A DNA stretch of 64,000 nt from Nonomuraea roseoviolacea subsp. carminata (GCF_024172185.1 NZ_JAMZEC010000001.1:8655001-8719000); one strand, 5' to 3'; counted from the stretch's first letter, positions 8,009 to 17,859 are shown. Numbers and translations: made by a program. Notes: generated from the sequence alone by a model not told the origin.

Positions 8009-11000
8009 GTGAAAGTCGCCTTGCTCGGACCGTTCGAGGTCAGGAACCACGATGGGGCTCTGGTGGAGGTTCCCGGGGCCCGGCTACGCGCCCTGCTGGC
8101 CGCCCTCGCCCTCGAACCAGGCCGCGTCGTCACCCGCGGCCGGCTGGTCGACTGGATCTGGGGCGAACAGCCGCCCGCCGACGAGGCGAACGCCCTGCAA
8201 GCACTGGTGTCCAGGCTGCGGAGGGCCCTGCCCGACGGGGTGATCGAGGCCGACTCCGGCGGCTACCGGCTCGCCGCGGCCCCCGACGCCGTGGACGTGC
8301 ACCGCTTCGAGCAGCTCGTCGGCCAGGCCCGCGCCGCCGAGCCCGCCGAGCGCGCCGACCTGCTGCGCTCGGCGCTGGCCCTGTGGCGCGGCCCGGCCAT
8401 GGCCGACATCGCCCTGCAGGGCAGCGACGCCTTCGACGCCGCCGTCACCCGGCTGGACGACCTCCACCTCGCCGCGCTCGGCGACCGGGTGGACGCCGAC
8501 ATCCGCCTCGGCCGCGGCTCGGAGCTGATCTCCGAGCTGACCGAGCTGGTCGCCACCCACCCCCTGCGCGAGGGCTTCGTGGCCGCGCTGATGCGGGCGC
8601 TGGCCGAGGCCGGCCGCGGCAACGAGGCGCTGACCCTCTACCAGCGCACCCGCGAAAGGCTCGCCGACGAGCTGGGCGCCGACCCGTCGGCCGAACTGTC
8701 CGCGCTGCACACCGCGCTGCTGCGGGGCGAGCTGGGCGAACGCGCCGACACCCGCAGGACCAACCTGCGCGCCGCCCTGACGAGCTTCGTCGGCAAGGAC
8801 GACGACATCGCCGCGGTCGCCGTCCTGGCCGTCGGGCACCGGCTGGTCACCCTGACCGGGCCGGGCGGCTCCGGCAAGACGCGGCTGGCCACCGAGACCG
8901 CCCGCACCATGCTCACCGAGCTACCCGACGGGGCGTGGCTGGTCGAGCTGGCCTCGGTACGGGCGGGCGGTGAGCTGGCACAGGCCGCCCTGACCGCCAT
9001 CGGCCTGCGCGACCAGGCCCTGCTCGGCGGCGCCCGGGGCGGAGAGCCGATGGAGCGGCTCATCACCGCGCTGCGCGACCGCACGATGCTGCTGGTCCTG
9101 GACAACTGCGAGCACGTGATCGAGGAGGCCGCGGCCTTCGCCGACCGGCTGCTGGGGGAGTGCCGCACCCTGCGCATCCTGGCCACGAGCCGCGAACCGC
9201 TCGGCATCATCGGCGAAGTCCTGTGGGCGGTCGAGCCCCTCGCGCTGCCCGCCGCGGGAGCCGCCCCCGCCGAGGCCGGCTCCTCAGCCGCGGTGCGGCT
9301 GCTGCGCGACCGCGCGGAGCTGGTGCGCAAGGACATCGGCGCCGACCCCGACACCCTGGCGGCCATGACGCGCATCTGCCGGGCGCTCGACGGCATCCCG
9401 CTGGCGATCGAACTGGCCGCGGCCCGGCTGCGCACCATGTCCGTCGACCAGCTCGCCCGCCGGCTCGACGACCGCTTCCGCCTGCTGACCAGCGGCAGCC
9501 GCACGGCGCTGGCCCACCACAAGACGCTGCGCGCGGTCGTCGACTGGAGCTGGGACCTGCTCAGCGAGGCCGAACGCGGCGTGCTGCGCCGGCTGTCGGT
9601 CTTCTCCGGCGGGGCGAGCCTGGAGGCGGCCGAACGGGTGTGCGGCGACGAGACGGCGGGGGAGCAGGTCTTCGACGTGCTCACCGCGCTGGCCGAGAAG
9701 TCGCTGCTGATCGCCGACGGCCAGGGCGCGCCGCGCTACCGCATGCTCAACACCATCAGGGAGTACGCGGCGCACCGGCTCGCCGAGGCCGGGGAGAGCG
9801 AGACGACGCGCCGGGCGCACCTGGCCTACTTCACCGAGCTGGCCGAGCAGGCCGAGCCGCACCTGCGCCGGGCCGAGCAGCTGAGCTGGCTGGCCACGCT
9901 CGAGGCCGAGCACGACAACATCACCGCCGCCCTGCGCGGGGCGATCGCCGAGGCACAGGCCCCGGAGGCGATGCGGCTGGTCGCGGCCGCCGGCTGGTTC
10001 TGGTACCTCGGCGGCCACCGCGCCGAGGGCGCCGAGCTGAGCATCGCTGCGGCCTCACTGCCCGGCGAGGTCCCCGACGACGTGCGGGCGATGGCGTACC
10101 TCGTGGTGACGATCTTCCTGACCTCCGGGATCGGCGGCGACCAGTACCAGGCACGCGAGTGGATCGAGCAGGCCCACCGGCTCGCCCGCACCAGCGAGTC
10201 GCGCCACCCGCTGCTCGGCTTCGTCGAGCTGCTGGCGCGGACACTGCAGGGCCCGATGGACTACCTGCCCGTCTTCGAGCCGCTCATCGCCGACGCCGAC
10301 CCGTGGGTACGCGCGCAGGCCAGGCTCACCCGCGGCCGCTTCCGGCTCACCCTCGGCGGCGACGAGACCGACGTGGACCTCGACGCCGAGACCGCCCTGG
10401 CCGAGTTCCGCGCGCTCGGCGACCGGATGGGCATCTTCTACGCGCTGACCTTCCTGGCCGACCGGCTGGCCATGCGCGGCGAGTTCGCCCGCGCGTGCGA
10501 GCACTACGAACAGGCGGCCGTGGCGGTGACCGAGGTGGGCGCGAGCGAGGACGTCGTCGGCGTCCGGGCCCGGCTGGCCCAGCTGTACTGGCTGGCCGGC
10601 GACGAGCCGGCCAGCGCCCGCGCCATGGCCGAGGCGCAGCGCAGCGCGGGCGGGATCGTCTGGCCGGACTCGCTCGCCGAGCTGGCGCTGGCCAAGGCCG
10701 CGCTGGCGCGCTGGCGCGGCGAACCGGAGCAGGCGCTCGAACACCTGGCCACGGCCCGGGCGGTGCTCGGCGACGGGCAACGAGCCGGCACCGTGCACAC
10801 CGAGACCATCACCCTGTACGGCTACCTCACCGACGACCTGGAGGAGTCGCGCGCCTACCGGGCCGAGGCGTTCCGCGCGGCCGTCGACCAGGCCTTTCCA
10901 CCGGCGATCGCCGGCGCGCTGGTCGGCATCGCGGATCTGGCGCTGCGCCAGGGACACTACGAGCAGGCCGTACGCCTGCTCGCGGCCGGCGACGGCGTGC

Positions 11001-11149
11001 GCGGCACCCCCGACCGTTCGCAGCCGGACGTCGCCAGGATCGCCGCCCAGGCACGCCGGCACCTCGGCGACACCGCGTTCGCCGAGGCGACCAGCGACGG
11101 GCAGCGGCGCGACTGGCGCGAGCTGGCCGAGACCACCCTCGCCTCCTGA
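8009..11149 (+). CDS. SARP/AfsR-type transcriptional regulator with NTPase and TPR regions
   Basis: A 1046-residue regulator. Residues 1-90 form an OmpR-like winged helix and 97-245 the bacterial transcriptional activation domain (LYQRTRERLADELGADPSAEL), together the SARP module. An NB-ARC-like ATPase follows with Walker A GPGGSGKT (284-291) and Walker B LLVLDNCEH (about 355), then AP-ATPase motifs and a long helical TPR-like tail. Such proteins activate secondary-metabolite or stress genes in actinomycetes. Start is GTG with CACAAT seven bases upstream and no Shine-Dalgarno, hence probably leaderless. No biosynthetic cluster adjoins it, so the target is unknown. Confidence 0.93.
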   Translation: MKVALLGPFEVRNHDGALVEVPGARLRALLAALALEPGRVVTRGRLVDWIWGEQPPADEANALQALVSRLRRALPDGVIEADSGGYRLAAAPDAVDVHRFEQLVGQARAAEPAERADLLRSALALWRGPAMADIALQGSDAFDAAVTRLDDLHLAALGDRVDADIRLGRGSELISELTELVATHPLREGFVAALMRALAEAGRGNEALTLYQRTRERLADELGADPSAELSALHTALLRGELGERADTRRTNLRAALTSFVGKDDDIAAVAVLAVGHRLVTLTGPGGSGKTRLATETARTMLTELPDGAWLVELASVRAGGELAQAALTAIGLRDQALLGGARGGEPMERLITALRDRTMLLVLDNCEHVIEEAAAFADRLLGECRTLRILATSREPLGIIGEVLWAVEPLALPAAGAAPAEAGSSAAVRLLRDRAELVRKDIGADPDTLAAMTRICRALDGIPLAIELAAARLRTMSVDQLARRLDDRFRLLTSGSRTALAHHKTLRAVVDWSWDLLSEAERGVLRRLSVFSGGASLEAAERVCGDETAGEQVFDVLTALAEKSLLIADGQGAPRYRMLNTIREYAAHRLAEAGESETTRRAHLAYFTELAEQAEPHLRRAEQLSWLATLEAEHDNITAALRGAIAEAQAPEAMRLVAAAGWFWYLGGHRAEGAELSIAAASLPGEVPDDVRAMAYLVVTIFLTSGIGGDQYQAREWIEQAHRLARTSESRHPLLGFVELLARTLQGPMDYLPVFEPLIADADPWVRAQARLTRGRFRLTLGGDETDVDLDAETALAEFRALGDRMGIFYALTFLADRLAMRGEFARACEHYEQAAVAVTEVGASEDVVGVRARLAQLYWLAGDEPASARAMAEAQRSAGGIVWPDSLAELALAKAALARWRGEPEQALEHLATARAVLGDGQRAGTVHTETITLYGYLTDDLEESRAYRAEAFRAAVDQAFPPAIAGALVGIADLALRQGHYEQAVRLLAAGDGVRGTPDRSQPDVARIAAQARRHLGDTAFAEATSDGQRRDWRELAETTLAS

Positions 11150-11285
11150 ACGACCCGCGCGCCCCCGCCTGGCCGATCACCGACTGCCGGCGCCGGGGGC
11201 GGCAGCGCGGTCAGCACGTCGACCGTCATGGTCCTGCCGGCGCCGTGGCCCCGGCCCGCCCCGCTCCGGCCCGGCCCGCGACGGG

Positions 11286-12143
11286 TCAGCCGGCGGGCGT
11301 CTCCTGCCCGGCCCAGGCCACCAGCAGCCGCAGCGCCGTGTCCGACGGCGACCCCTCCTCGGCGGTGTGCATCACCAGCGCCAGCCCGGGGTCGTCCGGC
11401 AGGCGCAGGGCCTCGTAGGCCAGGTCCAGCTCGCCCACCACAGGATGACGGTACACATACCGTCCGTGCCGCTTGTCCTTCACCTCGTGCTCGGCCCACA
11501 ACGCCCGGAACTGCGCGCTGGCCGCCGACAGCTCCTCCACCAGCTCCGCCGTGGACGGGTCGGCCGGCCGGCGACCGGAGTCCAGCCGCAGGAAACCGAC
11601 GATGTCCCGGGCCCGCTGCGGCCAGTCGGCGTACAGGCGGCGGACGCCCTCGTCCAGGAAGGTCAGCCGCGCCATGTTGCGCTCCCGCGCGGGCAGCGCG
11701 CCGAAGTCGGTGATCAGCGCCGCGGCCGGCCGGTTCCACGCCAGCACCGTGGTGTTGCGGTCGACCAGATAGGCCGGCACGTCATGGATCGAGGCCACCA
11801 GCCGCGCGATCCCCGCCCGCAACGGCGCACGCCCGGCCGGCTCCGCCTCTCCCACCGGGGCGGGCCGGGCCAGACGGTGCAGATGCGCGCGTTCGGCCTC
11901 GTCCAGCCGCAAAGCCCGCGCCACCGCGTCCAGCACCTCGGCCGAGAAGTGCAGGCTGCGCCCCTGCTCCAGCCGGATGTAGTGGTCGACACTCACCCCG
12001 GCCAGCTGCGCCAGCTCCTCGCGCCGCAGCCCCGGCACGCGCCGCCGCTGCCCGTACGCCGACAGGCCGAACTCCTCCGGACGCAGCCGGGCCCGCCGAG
12101 AACGCAGGAACTCGCCCAGCTCGGCACGTCGATCCACCACCAT
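11286..12143 (-). CDS. XRE-family regulator with MmyB-like ligand-binding domain
   Basis: A 285-residue protein. The N-terminal HTH reads GLRREELAQLAGVSVDHYIRLEQG, followed by a PAS-like MmyB region (PAYLVDRNTTVLAWNRPAAA) found in many actinomycete repressors that control a neighbouring oxidoreductase. GATACT sits six bases before the ATG, so the transcript is probably leaderless. The aldo/keto reductase at 12313 is divergent, 169 bp away, and is the likely target. The frame stays open upstream of 12143 but shows no homology. Confidence 0.9.
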   Translation of the reverse strand: MVVDRRAELGEFLRSRRARLRPEEFGLSAYGQRRRVPGLRREELAQLAGVSVDHYIRLEQGRSLHFSAEVLDAVARALRLDEAERAHLHRLARPAPVGEAEPAGRAPLRAGIARLVASIHDVPAYLVDRNTTVLAWNRPAAALITDFGALPARERNMARLTFLDEGVRRLYADWPQRARDIVGFLRLDSGRRPADPSTAELVEELSAASAQFRALWAEHEVKDKRHGRYVYRHPVVGELDLAYEALRLPDDPGLALVMHTAEEGSPSDTALRLLVAWAGQETPAG

Positions 12144-12312
12144 GCCCCCAGTATCGCGCCCGCCCGCCGCACGTGCCTGGTCACGGCGTGCCCAGGCAGC
12201 GCCTGGCCCTGGCCCGCCCGCGACCGGCCGCCCCACAGTGGACGGCGCCGGAACGCTTCCGGCACCGCCCCGGGGCCAACGCCGCCCCGAGGCGCGCATC
12301 GAAGGAGCACAC

Positions 12313-13374
12313 GTGACCACCACGTCATCCCCCCTGCCCACCCGGCGGCTCGGCCGCACCGACATGACCATCACCCGCGTCGGGTTCGGGTCGTGGGCGG
12401 TGTCGGGCTCGGGCTGGCGCTTCGGCTGGGGCGCCACCGACGACGCCGAGTCGATCTCCGCGATCCACCACGCGCTGGAGGCGGGAGTCAACTGGATCGA
12501 CACCGCCGCCGTGTACGGCCTGGGCCACTCCGAGGAACTGGTCGGCAAGGCCGTGGCCGCCCTGCCGCAGGCCGAGCGCCCCTACCTGTTCACCAAGGCC
12601 GGCCTGGTCTGGGACCCCGACAACCCGTCCGCCGCCCCCCGGCGGATCATGAAGCCGGCCAGCGTCCGCCGCGAGCTCGAGGACTCGCTGCGCCGGCTGG
12701 GCGTCGACCACATCGACCTGTACCAGGTGCACTACCCCGACACCGGCGAGTCGCTGGAGTACGCCGGCGGCGGATTCGGGGCGACCTCGCCCAACGCCAC
12801 GCCGCTGGAGGAGTACTGGCAGGTCATGGCCGAGCTGAAGGCCGAAGGCAAGGTCCGGGCGATCGGCCTGTCCAACCACACCCCCGACCTGCTCGAAGCG
12901 GCCGAACGGATCGCCCACGTCGATGTGATCCAGCCGCCGTTCTCGGCGATCAACCGCTCGTCGGCCGCCGAGATCGCCTGGGCCCACGCCCACGACACCG
13001 GCGTCATCGTCTACTCGCCGCTGCAGTCCGGGCTGCTGACCGGCGCCTTCTCCGCCGAACGCGTCGCGGCCCTGCCCGCCGACGACTGGCGCCGAGCCCA
13101 CCACGACTTCACCACCGGCCTGCCCGCCAACCTCGCCCTCGCCGAGGCGCTGCGCCCCGTCGCCGCACGCCACGGCGTGAGCGTGGCCGAGGTGGCCATC
13201 GCCTGGGTGCTGGCCTGGCCCGGCATCACCGGCGCCATCGTGGGCGCGCGCAGGGCCGACCAGGTCGACGGCTGGATCGGCGCCGCCTCGGTGGAGCTGA
13301 CCGGCGCCGACCTCGACGAGATCGCCGCCGCGATCACCGGCTCCGGCGCCGGCGACGGCCCCGCCCGCCCCTGA
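12313..13374 (+). CDS. aldo/keto reductase
   Basis: A 353-residue (beta/alpha)8 oxidoreductase using NADPH. Visible signatures are GVNWIDTAAVYGLGHSE (catalytic Asp and Tyr), LFTKAG (Lys), DLYQVHYPD (His), VRAIGLSNH and GAIVGARR near the cofactor site, so the D-Y-K-H tetrad is complete. GTG start with GAAGGAG upstream. It is divergent from the XRE regulator and followed 20 bp later by the ABM protein, suggesting a two-gene operon. The substrate is unknown; the family commonly detoxifies aldehydes or ketones. Confidence 0.93.
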   Translation: MTTTSSPLPTRRLGRTDMTITRVGFGSWAVSGSGWRFGWGATDDAESISAIHHALEAGVNWIDTAAVYGLGHSEELVGKAVAALPQAERPYLFTKAGLVWDPDNPSAAPRRIMKPASVRRELEDSLRRLGVDHIDLYQVHYPDTGESLEYAGGGFGATSPNATPLEEYWQVMAELKAEGKVRAIGLSNHTPDLLEAAERIAHVDVIQPPFSAINRSSAAEIAWAHAHDTGVIVYSPLQSGLLTGAFSAERVAALPADDWRRAHHDFTTGLPANLALAEALRPVAARHGVSVAEVAIAWVLAWPGITGAIVGARRADQVDGWIGAASVELTGADLDEIAAAITGSGAGDGPARP

Positions 13375-13394
13375 CCCCGAAGGGAGAGCACGCC

Positions 13395-13727
13395 ATGTCC
13401 GTCTGGGTCATCGCCGAATGCCAGGCCGCGCCCGGCCGGCACGACCGACTGCGCACGGCCCTGGAAGCCATGATCGAACCCTCGCTGGAGGAGCCGGGCT
13501 GCCTGGCCTACCAGCCCTACGTCGACCCCAACGACGGCGCCCACATGCTGCTGGTGGGGCAGTGGACGGGCCCGGACGCGCTGGCCGAGCACCTGGCCGG
13601 CGCGTACTTCCGGCACGCCGACCAGGTGATGCGGCACGTCCTGGCCCGGCCGGCCAGCGTCCGCCGGCTGGTCGCGGCGCCCTTCCTGGACACCGGCCTG
13701 CCCTTTGCGGGCCGCCCCTCCACCTGA
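13395..13727 (+). CDS. antibiotic biosynthesis monooxygenase (ABM) domain protein
   Basis: A 110-residue ferredoxin-like protein with the ABM pattern (WVIAECQAAPGRHDRL, EPGCLAYQPYVDP, LLVGQWTG). ABM proteins include cofactor-free quinone-forming monooxygenases and haem-degrading relatives. AGGGAGAG precedes the ATG. Its last codons and stop lie inside a tandem repeat that begins at 13701, so the C-terminal GRPST may be repeat-derived. It is likely co-transcribed with the aldo/keto reductase. Confidence 0.82.
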   Translation: MSVWVIAECQAAPGRHDRLRTALEAMIEPSLEEPGCLAYQPYVDPNDGAHMLLVGQWTGPDALAEHLAGAYFRHADQVMRHVLARPASVRRLVAAPFLDTGLPFAGRPST

Positions 13728-13778
13728 GGGGCTACCTACCCCTTTGCGGGCCGCCCCTCCATGCGAGGGGCCGCCCAC
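13701..13778. repeat. two tandem copies of a 39-bp repeat
   Basis: The stretch beginning CCCTTTGCGGGCCGCCCCTC occurs at 13701 and again at 13740, giving a 39-bp period. Each copy also contains a small hairpin (CCCCTC ... GAGGGG). The first copy spans the end of the ABM gene including its stop codon. Confidence 0.8.
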
Positions 13779-13815
13779 CCTGCGAAGCCGTCCCCCCGCC
13801 CAAGGGCCGGTCCGC

Positions 13816-13869
13816 CTCTGGAGGCCCTCCACCTGGGCCGCCCTCTGGAGGCCCTCCACCTGGGCGGCC
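13816..13869. repeat. two tandem copies of a 27-bp repeat
   Basis: CTCTGGAGGCCCTCCACCTG begins at 13816 and 13843 (27-bp period); a degenerate third copy may follow. With the 39-bp repeat just upstream it fills the 324-bp gap 13728-14051, where no coding sequence is supported. CTGGAGG/CCTCCA within each unit can fold back. Confidence 0.75.
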
Positions 13870-14051
13870 CCCTGAAGGCCGTCCCCGCGCCCGGGTCACC
13901 CCGCCGCACACGCGCGGGGCGACCCGGGCGGGGGAGCCCGGCCGCCCCCCGCGAAGCCGGCCCGGCGCCCCGGTGACCGAATCCGGCCGACGAGCGGGGC
14001 AAGCCCGAAAGATCCCTTACCAGCCGCCCCGCACCGGCGGATACTACGAGC

Positions 14052-16634
14052 ATGCGCTTGCTGGAGCGGGACTCGTCGTTGGCGTCGCTGGCCGAGTACG
14101 CGGCCGAGGCCCGCCGAGGTGAGGGCCGGCTGGTCCTGATCGCCGGCGAGGCGGGCGTCGGCAAGTCGGCGCTGGTCGAACACTTCCAGCAGGACCTGCC
14201 CGAGGCGCGCTGGTCGTGGGGGGCCTGCGACGGGCTGTTCACCCCGCGCCCGCTGGGGCCGCTGTTCGACCTGGCCGACCAGCTCGGCGGCCCGCTGCTG
14301 GAGCTGTGCCGCGCCGGCGCCGGACGCGAGGAGCTGTTCCGGGGGCTGCTGCGCGAGGTCACCGACCCGGCGCGCCTGGACGTGGTCGTCGTGGAGGACA
14401 TCCACTGGGCCGACGAGGCCACCCTCGACCTGCTGCGCTTCCTGGGCCGGCGGCTGCGCGGCAGCGCGCTGCTGCTGGCCACCTACCGCGACGACGGCCT
14501 CGCGGCAGCCGACCCGCTGCGCGTCACCCTGGGCGACCTGGCCTCACAGCGCTCGACCCGCCGCATCGGCCTGGCCCCGCTGTCCACCCGGGCGGTACGC
14601 GAGCTGGCCGGCGGCAGCGACGCCGACGCCGGCGCCCTGCACCGGCTGACCGGCGGCAACCCCTTCTACGTGACCGAGGTCGTCCAGGCCGGCATGCACG
14701 AGGTGCCCGGCTCGGCCCGCGACGCGGTGCTGGCGCGCGCCGCCCGCCTGAGCGGCCCGGCCCGCCAGGTGCTCGACGTCGCCGCGCTGATGGGCACCCG
14801 CGTGGAGTGGCGGCTGCTGGAAGCGGTGACCGACTGCCCGGCCCCGGCCGTGGACGAGCTGCTGGCGTGCGGGCTCCTCACCGGCGACGGCGAATGGCTG
14901 CGCTTCCGCCACGAGATCGCCCGGCTGGCGGTGGAAGGCGCGCTGCCCGCCCGCCGCGGCCGCACCACCCACGGCCGGGTCCTGGCGGCGCTGGCCGCGC
15001 TGGGCTGCGACGACGACGCCCGGATGGCCTTCCACGCCGAAGCCGCCGGCGACGCCGCCGCGGTCCTGCGCCACGCGCCCGCCGCCGCCCGCCGCGCGGC
15101 CTGGCTGGCCTCCCACCGCGAGGCGGCCGCGCAGTACCGGCGGGCCCTGCGCTTCGCCGGCCAGGCCGACCCCGCGACCGTGGCCGAGCTGTGCGAGGAG
15201 CTGGCCGACGAGGCGGCCCTGCTCGACCACTGGCAGGACGCGGCCGAGGCGTGCGAACGGGCGCTGGCGCAGTGGCGCGCGGCCGGCGACCGGCTGCGGG
15301 AGGGCACCGCGCTGCGCCGCCTGTCACGCATCAAGTGGAACCTGTGCCACGGCGAGATCGCCGACGCCGAGGCCGCCGTGGCGGTCCTGGAGCCGCTCGG
15401 GCCCGGCGTCGAGCTGGCCTGGGCCTACGCCACACTGGCCAACCACCGGATGCTGCGCTACGAGCACCACCTGGCCGAGCCGCTGGCCGAGCGCGCCCAC
15501 GAGCTGGCCGAGCCGCTCGGCGCCACCGACGTGCTCAGCGACGCCCTCAACACCCGGGCCGCCTGCGCCTGGATCCGCGGCGAGGCCTGGGAGGCGCAGA
15601 TGCGCCGCGCCCTCGACGTCGCCCTGACCGGCCGGCACCAGGACCGGGCCGGCCGCGCGTACACCAACCTGGTCGCCATGCACAGCGGCCGGCGCCGCTT
15701 CGCCGAGGCGGAACGGTGCGCGGCCGAGGGCATCGCCTACTGCGACGAGCACGACCTGCCCACCTACGGCACCTGCGTGCGCGGCGAGCTGGCCACCGTC
15801 ATGGAACGCACCGGCCGCTGGCAGGAATCGCTGGCCATCAGCTCCGCCATCCTGGCCACGGTGGGCCGCTCCCCGTCCAACCGCATGTGCACCATGCGCC
15901 GGATCGGCTCGGTCCTGGCCCGCCGCGGCGAGCCCGGCCTGTGGCCGCACCTGGACGAGGCGGCCGAGCTGGCCGACCGCACCGGCGAGCCACAGCAGAT
16001 CCTCCCGGTACGGCTGACCCGCGCCGAGGCGTACTGGCTGGAAGGCAGGACCGGCCAGGCCCGGCGCGAGGCGGAGCTGGCCCACGACGTGGCCGCCACC
16101 TGCGACGCCTGGGACCGCGGCGCGGTCGCGGCCTGGCTGGCGCGCACCGGCTCACCCCGCACCCCGCACGGCCCGTTCCCCGAGCCGTACCGGCTGGAGC
16201 TGGCCGGCGACCTGAGCGGCGCGGCCCGCGCCTGGAGCGAGCTGGGCTGCGGCTACGACGCCGCGCTGGCCCTGTCCGGCGCGGACGGCGAGCCGGAGCT
16301 GCGCCAGGCCCTGAGCCTGCTCACCGACCTCGGCGCCCTGCCCGCGGCGCGCATCGTCAGGCGGCGGCTGCGCGGGCTCGGCGTCCGCTCCCTGCCGGCC
16401 GGGCCGCGCGCGGCCACGCGCCGGCACCCCTCCGGGCTGACCCGCCGCGAGCGCGAGGTGCTCGCCCTGCTGTGCGCCCAGCACACCAACGCCGAGATCG
16501 CCGCCAAGCTGTTCATCTCCGTCAAGACGGCCGGCCACCACGTCTCGGCGATCCTCGCCAAGCTGGGCGCGCCCAGCCGCGCCGCCGCCGCCGACCAGGC
16601 CGCCCGCCTCGGCCTGACCGACACCGCCCAGTAG
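14052..16634 (+). CDS. LuxR-family LAL regulator (ATPase plus C-terminal HTH)
   Basis: An 860-residue LAL protein. Walker A GEAGVGKS is at 32-39, Walker B in LDVVVVEDIHW at about 108-118, and the STAND-type ATPase is followed by helical repeats. The last 65 residues carry the LuxR HTH (SGLTRREREVLALL ... NAEIAAKLFISVKTAGHHV). LAL regulators activate transport or secondary-metabolite genes on binding a ligand. GATACT lies six bases before the ATG without a Shine-Dalgarno, so it is probably leaderless. DUF4242 and ricin-like genes follow in the same direction but with their own spacing. Confidence 0.93.
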   Translation: MRLLERDSSLASLAEYAAEARRGEGRLVLIAGEAGVGKSALVEHFQQDLPEARWSWGACDGLFTPRPLGPLFDLADQLGGPLLELCRAGAGREELFRGLLREVTDPARLDVVVVEDIHWADEATLDLLRFLGRRLRGSALLLATYRDDGLAAADPLRVTLGDLASQRSTRRIGLAPLSTRAVRELAGGSDADAGALHRLTGGNPFYVTEVVQAGMHEVPGSARDAVLARAARLSGPARQVLDVAALMGTRVEWRLLEAVTDCPAPAVDELLACGLLTGDGEWLRFRHEIARLAVEGALPARRGRTTHGRVLAALAALGCDDDARMAFHAEAAGDAAAVLRHAPAAARRAAWLASHREAAAQYRRALRFAGQADPATVAELCEELADEAALLDHWQDAAEACERALAQWRAAGDRLREGTALRRLSRIKWNLCHGEIADAEAAVAVLEPLGPGVELAWAYATLANHRMLRYEHHLAEPLAERAHELAEPLGATDVLSDALNTRAACAWIRGEAWEAQMRRALDVALTGRHQDRAGRAYTNLVAMHSGRRRFAEAERCAAEGIAYCDEHDLPTYGTCVRGELATVMERTGRWQESLAISSAILATVGRSPSNRMCTMRRIGSVLARRGEPGLWPHLDEAAELADRTGEPQQILPVRLTRAEAYWLEGRTGQARREAELAHDVAATCDAWDRGAVAAWLARTGSPRTPHGPFPEPYRLELAGDLSGAARAWSELGCGYDAALALSGADGEPELRQALSLLTDLGALPAARIVRRRLRGLGVRSLPAGPRAATRRHPSGLTRREREVLALLCAQHTNAEIAAKLFISVKTAGHHVSAILAKLGAPSRAAAADQAARLGLTDTAQ

Positions 16635-16779
16635 ACGCCGCGGCGCACGGGCCGAGCGCGCGGCTGAGCGCGCGGCAATCTAGGGAACCCGCGGCGCAAC
16701 ATAGGGACCCGCTCCCGATCCGGCACCCCGGCGCTCGTCCGTACGGTTGGCGCAATCCACCACGGAACGGGAGGCCGGC

Positions 16780-17031
16780 ATGCCGCTCTACATGGACGTC
16801 CACACCATCGCCGACGGCGTCGCGATGGCCGACGTCGCCCAGGCGCACAAGGCGGACCTGCAGCACCAGGGCCGCCACGACGTCAGCTACCTGCGCTACT
16901 GGGTCGACGAGAGCCAGGGCACGATCTTCTGCCTGGTCGAGGCGCCTTCGGCGGAGGCGGCCGCGGCGGTCCACCGCGAAGCCCACGGGCTGGTGGCCGA
17001 CCAGATCTTCCAGGTCCAGGAAGGCAGCTGA
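16780..17031 (+). CDS. DUF4242 / SCO4226-like ferredoxin-fold protein
   Basis: An 83-residue protein beginning MPLYMDVHTI, with HQGRHDVSYLRYWVDESQGTIFCLVEAPSAE, the pattern of the DUF4242 family whose Streptomyces member SCO4226 binds nickel. The MDVH His and the later acidic residues could bind metal here too. An earlier ATG at 16747 is in frame, but GGGAGG precedes 16780 and the family starts there. It lies 145 bp after the LAL regulator. Function remains unclear. Confidence 0.78.
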   Translation: MPLYMDVHTIADGVAMADVAQAHKADLQHQGRHDVSYLRYWVDESQGTIFCLVEAPSAEAAAAVHREAHGLVADQIFQVQEGS

Positions 17032-17091
17032 CCCACCGCCGCACCGGAACACCCCGGATCCACACCATCGACAGAAAGCGAGACCACCCCC

Positions 17092-17733
17092 ATGAACCAG
17101 ACTCCCCGCGGCTCCGCCCGACGCTCGACCACGCCAGGGGCCGGGCGCCGCGCGGCGCCGCTGCTGCCGGCCGCCGCGATCTCCGCGGCCGTCCTCACGG
17201 CCGTCTGCCTCGCGCCGGCCGCCGCCCACGCCGCCGACCAGCCCACCCCGGCGCCGGTGTCGGTGCAGCCGACCGGCCCGGCCCCGCAGGTCGTCGGCGG
17301 CTTCTTCGAGGTCGAGGAGGCCGAGCTGGGCAGGTGCCTGGACGTCAAGGACGCCTCCACCTCCGACAACGCGCTGCTGCAGCGCATCGACTGCAAGGGC
17401 AACGACGCCCAGCTGTGGCAGCCGACCCTGCTGTCGAGCGACGGCGCGGGCACCTTCGTCTACCAGCTGTCCAACCGGGGCAGCGGCAAGTGCGTCGAGG
17501 TCAGGAACGAGGTCGCGTCGTTCGGCGCGCAGGTGGTGCAGCGCACCTGCGACCCCAGCCGCCTGGCCGGGGAGCGCTGGCTGCACCAGGGGGAGATTAA
17601 GGCCACGGGCGCGGGCTTCGGGACGCTGAAGTCGGCCCTGGACCCCTCCATGTGCCTGGACACGCTGGGGCAGCTCGCCAAGGTCTTCCCCTGCGCCAGC
17701 CCCAACGACGCCCAGCTGTGGCGCTTCCAGTGA
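17092..17733 (+). CDS. secreted ricin-type beta-trefoil lectin-like protein
   Basis: A 213-residue protein with a long Arg-rich signal peptide (hydrophobic run near 24-46, likely cleavage after AAAHA). The mature part has ricin-B repeats: RCLDVKDAST, DAQLWQ, KCVEVRN, MCLDT and a final DAQLWRF, i.e. QxW-type motifs with paired Cys. It probably binds carbohydrate outside the cell. No catalytic domain is attached. A strong hairpin terminator follows at 17810. Confidence 0.85.
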   Translation: MNQTPRGSARRSTTPGAGRRAAPLLPAAAISAAVLTAVCLAPAAAHAADQPTPAPVSVQPTGPAPQVVGGFFEVEEAELGRCLDVKDASTSDNALLQRIDCKGNDAQLWQPTLLSSDGAGTFVYQLSNRGSGKCVEVRNEVASFGAQVVQRTCDPSRLAGERWLHQGEIKATGAGFGTLKSALDPSMCLDTLGQLAKVFPCASPNDAQLWRFQ

Positions 17734-17809
17734 CCGATTGACCGTCACCCCCGGGGGCCGGGCCCGTACCGGATGAGGTGACAGCCGCCGGCCGTGACGC
17801 CGGCGCCGC

Positions 17810-17836
17810 GAGGGCCTCCCCGCCGGGGAGGCCCTC
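17810..17836. terminator. bidirectional hairpin terminator
   Basis: GAGGGCCTCCCC (17810-17821) and GGGGAGGCCCTC (17825-17836) form a perfect 12-bp stem with a 3-nt loop. It lies between the convergent ricin-like gene (plus) and the GNAT gene (minus). There is no U-tract, as is usual in high-GC actinomycetes. Confidence 0.85.
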
Positions 17837-17859
17837 GTCGTCATGCGACTCTCACGCCG

